Shown here in pieces: positions 61,574-64,000 of a DNA stretch of 64,000 nt. How positions within the stretch are numbered: the first letter of the stretch is position 1; every line of letters starts with the position of its first letter. The notes beneath the pieces are model-generated. The model was given only the letters and a program-made list of their open reading frames with translations. It was not told the origin of the DNA and did not search any database. The position numbers and the translations under genes are program-made. Source of the stretch: Aurantiacibacter atlanticus (lineage in GTDB: Bacteria; Pseudomonadota; Alphaproteobacteria; Sphingomonadales; Sphingomonadaceae); contig NZ_CP011310.1 in NCBI RefSeq assembly GCF_001077815.2, forward strand, positions 1,798,001 through 1,862,000. Direction: 5' to 3'.

Positions 61574-61665
61574 CTATAGTCTCCTGGTTTTAAGTCTTCG
61601 TACCCGGCTCAATTCGTATCCAACTTGAGCTATCCCCGAACTAAGGGGAATTCCTTGAGAAAGTG

Positions 61666-61848
61666 CTAAGAGCCTGCGTTTTCCACTTTCGTTTCCACTT
61701 CACCCCACATCGTCGAGCTTTCAGTGGCGAGGCCCTGCAAGGCTGTGACCATGGCAATCACGATCAAAGAAACGATGAGGCCATATTCAACGGCAGTCGC
61801 GCCCTGTTCATCATGCAGGAGCTGCTTTATGAAATTATTCGCAAGCAC
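61666..61848 (-). CDS. Flp/Fap-type pilin, second copy
   Basis: A 60-residue pilin precursor with the same signature, HDEQGATAVEYGLIVSLIVI, where Gly-Ala marks the cleavage site. The start is GTG at 61848, with AGGGGA about 7 bases upstream on the minus strand; frames extending further up are rejected because they run into the NUDIX gene region. It differs enough from the first copy in its C-terminal third (WGEVETKVENAGS) to be an independent paralogue rather than a recent duplicate. The leader contains a possible CtrA site. Confidence 0.9.
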   Translation of the reverse strand: MLANNFIKQLLHDEQGATAVEYGLIVSLIVIAMVTALQGLATESSTMWGEVETKVENAGS

Positions 61849-61901
61849 AGAACTTCCCCTTGGTTGTGGAACGCGATGACATGACTTTTTGCAGTCAACA
61901 T

Positions 61902-61916
61902 TTAACAAAAGGTTGA
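61902..61916. promoter_or_regulatory. Possible CtrA-like binding site upstream of the Flp pilin genes
   Basis: TTAA-N7-TTGA at 61902-61916 is one base from the CtrA consensus TTAA-N7-TTAA. It lies 54 bases upstream of the second pilin start. CtrA controls pilin genes in several alphaproteobacteria. With seven of eight bases matched, chance occurrence is possible. Confidence 0.35.
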
Positions 61917-61930
61917 GACGGGCTTCGAAG

Positions 61931-62341
61931 ATGACAAAAATTCCGACATGGATACCTGTCGTCGCCCTCGCTCTATTCGATGCTGATGGCCGTATTCTGA
62001 TGCAGCAACGCATTGCCGGCAAACATCATCAGGGCTGCTGGGAATTTCCTGGTGGGAAGGTAGAAATTGGGGAAATTCCAAGACTTGCGCTTGTCAGAGA
62101 GATATCGGAGGAGCTGGCGATAGACATAGATCCCACTCTGCTGGACCCTTGCGGATTCGCTGAAGAAACAGGCAAGCGCGACATTGTTCTTTTTCTTTAC
62201 ACGTCACGTCAGCACTGTGGTGAGCCACGGGGCCTTGATGGGCAGGAGTGGGGTTGGTTCACACCTTCCGAAGCGTATTCTCTGGCAATGGCACCGATGG
62301 ATCGCGTCCTGTTGGGACAAATTGACGGGGCGAGGCGTTAG
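61931..62341 (+). CDS. NUDIX hydrolase, MutT-type
   Basis: A 136-residue nucleoside-diphosphate hydrolase. The Nudix box reads GGKVEIGEIPRLALVREISE followed by ELAIDID; the Glu residues are conserved, but the final Gly is replaced. FDADGRILMQQR and CWEFPGGK fit 8-oxo-dGTP pyrophosphatase MutT, which prevents mutation from oxidised dGTP. The ATG at 61931 is chosen; an upstream TTG frame at 61889 lacks support. It is divergent from the pilin genes and precedes tRNA-Arg. Confidence 0.88.
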   Translation: MTKIPTWIPVVALALFDADGRILMQQRIAGKHHQGCWEFPGGKVEIGEIPRLALVREISEELAIDIDPTLLDPCGFAEETGKRDIVLFLYTSRQHCGEPRGLDGQEWGWFTPSEAYSLAMAPMDRVLLGQIDGARR

Positions 62342-62387
62342 CTCTTGCCAAGCTGTGCCACCCCGCTTATGTGCCCGCCTCTCAAGT

Positions 62388-62464
62388 GCGCCCGTAGCTC
62401 AGCTGGATAGAGTACCTGACTACGAATCAGGGGGCCGGAGGTTCGAATCCTTCCGGGCGCACCA
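62388..62464 (+). tRNA. tRNA-Arg (anticodon ACG)
   Basis: All arms pair. The acceptor GCGCCCG pairs with CGGGCGC, the D-arm is TAGCTCAGCTGGATAGAG, the anticodon stem CCTGA/TCAGG carries loop CTACGAA with anticodon ACG, the T-arm is GGAGGTTCGAATCCTTCC, and a CCA end is encoded. A at position 34 will be edited to inosine to read CGN codons. A terminator-like hairpin follows. Confidence 0.95.
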
Positions 62465-62466
62465 AC

Positions 62467-62496
62467 AAAGGCCATCTCTGCGAAGGGGTGGCCTTT
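62467..62496 (+). terminator. Terminator after tRNA-Arg
   Basis: AAAGGCCA (62467-62474) pairs with TGGCCTTT (62489-62496), an 8-bp stem with a 14-base loop, followed by GCTGGTTTCT. It should end transcription of the tRNA. Confidence 0.75.
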
Positions 62497-62727
62497 GCTG
62501 GTTTCTGTCACAGGATTCTCTGAAATTTCGTATTTGCACCGCCGAAGGCACGCGGTGGGTCAAGACAGTATGGTGACGGCCAAGCCTTGCTGAGGCACCA
62601 ATCCATTATGTAAACGCGAGCCGGTGCCGGGCTCGCTGACTCCCTGGGCAAGTCTAGCGAAGAATCCCAGTCGGCGTTGACCGCGGCGAGCAGATATTCG
62701 CCTTGGCCATCTCAACAGCTTCAGCCG

Positions 62728-63357
62728 TCACACGATGACCTGATTATTGGCAAGGCCCGCGCCAGCGATGAAAAATTCAATCTTGGCGTGTAATCTTTCA
62801 AGGCTCTTATCCGTTATCATGCGATGACTGATCGCCTCTGCATGAACATCGCTCACAAACAGGCCGAGGTACAATTCGGCCAAAATATGCGGGGGTGCGT
62901 TCATTTCGACGCCACTTTCCTTCCAAGCGGTAAACAGCTGTTGGAGCGAATCATGCGTTCGCGATGCTGTCCGTTCGAAGAATCGCTGTGCAAAGTCGGT
63001 GTTGCTTATGCTTTGGGCGATAACGATGCGAACAAGAGCAATCACTTCCGGATCGAGGAAATGCGCCTGAAATGATTCGGAGAGGCGGTGCAGGATATCC
63101 ACTGGAGTGCCCCCTTGTGCGGAAGCCTTGTGGATAAGTCTTGCGCCTGAAGAAGCCTTTTCGAAGACTACAACCTCGAGTATGCCTTCTTTATTGCCAA
63201 ATAATTTGTAGACGGTTGCCAGAGATCCGCCTGCACGATCCACGATATCGCTAAGGGTCGTCTGCTCAAATCCCTGCTCGACGAATAAGCTCCGCGCGGC
63301 TTCAATAATGGCGCGTTTGCGACGGTCGAGTCGACTGCTTTCGGTTCGATCAATCAT
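62728..63357 (-). CDS. TetR/AcrR-family transcriptional regulator
   Basis: A 209-residue repressor. The N-terminal helix-turn-helix (TTLSDIVDRAGGSLATVYKL, then FGNKEGI) is typical of TetR, and the C-terminal part is a ligand-binding helical domain of the AcrR kind. The ATG at 63357 is preferred over an ATG at 63426 because the conserved region begins there. It is divergent from the RND efflux adaptor gene; a perfect 14-bp palindrome between them is the likely operator. The inducer is unknown. Confidence 0.9.
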   Translation of the reverse strand: MIDRTESSRLDRRKRAIIEAARSLFVEQGFEQTTLSDIVDRAGGSLATVYKLFGNKEGILEVVVFEKASSGARLIHKASAQGGTPVDILHRLSESFQAHFLDPEVIALVRIVIAQSISNTDFAQRFFERTASRTHDSLQQLFTAWKESGVEMNAPPHILAELYLGLFVSDVHAEAISHRMITDKSLERLHAKIEFFIAGAGLANNQVIV

Positions 63358-63381
63358 TTGCGAAGGCTCTACGATAAAGGG

Positions 63382-63410
63382 TTGCGGGACAAGTGCGTAA
63401 TAACTATTAC
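63382..63410 (+). promoter_or_regulatory. Promoter for the efflux gene with overlapping palindromic operator
   Basis: TTGCGG at 63382-63387 and TATTAC at 63405-63410 are 17 bases apart, a good sigma70 promoter. GTAATAACTATTAC at 63397-63410 is a perfect inverted repeat (6-bp arms with a 2-base centre) overlapping the -10. A TetR-family repressor bound here would block transcription of the adaptor gene and possibly its own. The palindrome's mirror half also gives a -10-like TATTAC for the opposite strand. Confidence 0.65.
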
Positions 63411-63452
63411 ACTCTCGCACCTGCACAAAAGATGACTGAAAGCCTCCTGTCT

Positions 63453-64000
63453 ATGAAAGCCAAATTTTTAAGCTTGGCCGCGAGCCTCTTGCTCGTCGGC
63501 TGTTCTCAAGCGGAAGAGGCAGTAGCGCCTCAGGCAATTCCGGTCAGGACCGTAATTGTGGCGACGCAAACCGTGCCCAATGTGATCGAACTGCCCGGGA
63601 GGGTTGAGCCGGTGCGAGAGGCTGAGGTTCGCGCACGCGTAACCGGTATCGTGCAGGAGCGGCTTTATGAAGAAGGCACCGATGTAAGCGCTGGCCAACC
63701 GCTTTTCCGAATCGATCCTCGCGAATTGCGTGCCAGCTTTAACCAGACGCAGGCTGCATTGACTCGCGCCCAGGCGACAGCCGCCAATGCCCGGGCAGTG
63801 GTTGAACGCTACCGCCCGCTGGTGGAGGAAAACGCCATCAGTAGCCAGGAATACGATGCGGCGATTGCCGCATCGCGTGAGGCGGAGGCGAATGTTGCGC
63901 AAATTCGGGCACAGTTGGAATCGGCCTCACTGCAGCTCGGTTATACTACGGTGCGCGCGCCGATCAGCGGTCGGGCGGGACGTGCGCAGGTGACCGAAGG
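63453..64000 (+). CDS. RND efflux periplasmic adaptor, N-terminal part (3' end outside window)
   Basis: A lipoprotein of the membrane-fusion family (AcrA/MexA type). MKAKFLSLAASLLLVGCSQ has a lipobox (Cys17). IPVRTVIVATQTVPN, ELPGRVEPVREAEVRARVTG and YEEGTDVSAGQPLFRIDPRE form the barrel-sandwich and lipoyl parts, and the Ala/Gln-rich helical hairpin follows. The gene continues past 64000, so only about 182 residues are visible. An in-frame ATG at 63432 is an alternative start. It is divergent from a TetR repressor, and an RND pump gene probably follows. Confidence 0.93.
   Translation, partial: MKAKFLSLAASLLLVGCSQAEEAVAPQAIPVRTVIVATQTVPNVIELPGRVEPVREAEVRARVTGIVQERLYEEGTDVSAGQPLFRIDPRELRASFNQTQAALTRAQATAANARAVVERYRPLVEENAISSQEYDAAIAASREAEANVAQIRAQLESASLQLGYTTVRAPISGRAGRAQVTE

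Noticed and set aside
62619..62640. GCGAGCC/GGCTCGC hairpin downstream of tRNA-Arg
   Set aside because: Not followed by a T run and not next to a gene end on either strand; the terminator at 62467-62496 is sufficient for the tRNA.

Overview
The window looks like chromosomal DNA of an alphaproteobacterium of the order Sphingomonadales, most likely a relative of Erythrobacter or Altererythrobacter. This is inferred from family resemblance, not from a database search. Supporting signs are a C4-pathway 5-aminolevulinate synthase (hemA), the lepB-rnc-era order, a speF-type leader ahead of a fold-III ornithine decarboxylase, a large TonB-dependent receptor beside acyl-CoA catabolic genes, isolated Flp pilin genes, and an EcfG-like promoter. 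I see no insertion sequence, prophage, CRISPR array or conjugative gene. Most of the window is ordinary chromosome, with two poorly coding gaps at 2.3-2.7 kb and 3.7-4.6 kb.

Layout. 1-2.2 kb: end of fabF, mltG and a 2H phosphoesterase, then tRNA-Met. 2.7-14.4 kb: an alpha/beta hydrolase, then a catabolic run of enoyl-CoA hydratase, thiolase-like enzyme, DUF35 protein, ADP-forming acyl-CoA ligase, acyl-CoA dehydrogenase, SDR and TonB receptor, closed by a strong terminator. 14.7-17.3 kb: a coupled bioF-esterase-bioC biotin cassette. 17.4-22.4 kb (minus): a beta-barrel protein, then a KaiC-like ATPase with a hybrid histidine kinase. 22.7-26.6 kb: the otsB-GH15-otsA trehalose cassette. 26.7-28.1 kb (minus): a MAPEG protein and a threonine-dehydratase-family enzyme.

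28.3-33.5 kb: a polyamine-like neighbourhood holding a deoxyhypusine-synthase-like enzyme, an unknown membrane protein, a GNAT acetyltransferase, DUF3137, LemA, and ornithine decarboxylase behind a structured RNA leader. 33.5-37.1 kb (minus): a PAS-GGDEF-EAL-PilZ c-di-GMP protein and hemA. 37.2-50 kb: murI, plsY, dprA, topA with a coupled small helix-turn-helix gene, lepB-rnc-era, pgi, a DEAD-box helicase and a solitary SIR2-like protein. 50-59.7 kb: glutathione reductase, a lipoprotein-DUF488 pair, a secreted isoaspartyl peptidase, aroKB, two uncharacterised genes, xerD and accA.

59.8-64 kb: a periplasmic M48 protease, two tandem Flp pilin genes on the minus strand, a NUDIX hydrolase, tRNA-Arg, and a TetR repressor divergent from an RND efflux adaptor that runs off the window. 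The spots most worth following up are the KaiC/kinase pair with its stress-type promoter, the deoxyhypusine-synthase-like operon with the leader of the decarboxylase, the degenerate thiolase/DUF35 pair with its palindrome-containing promoter, and the stand-alone SIR2-like protein.
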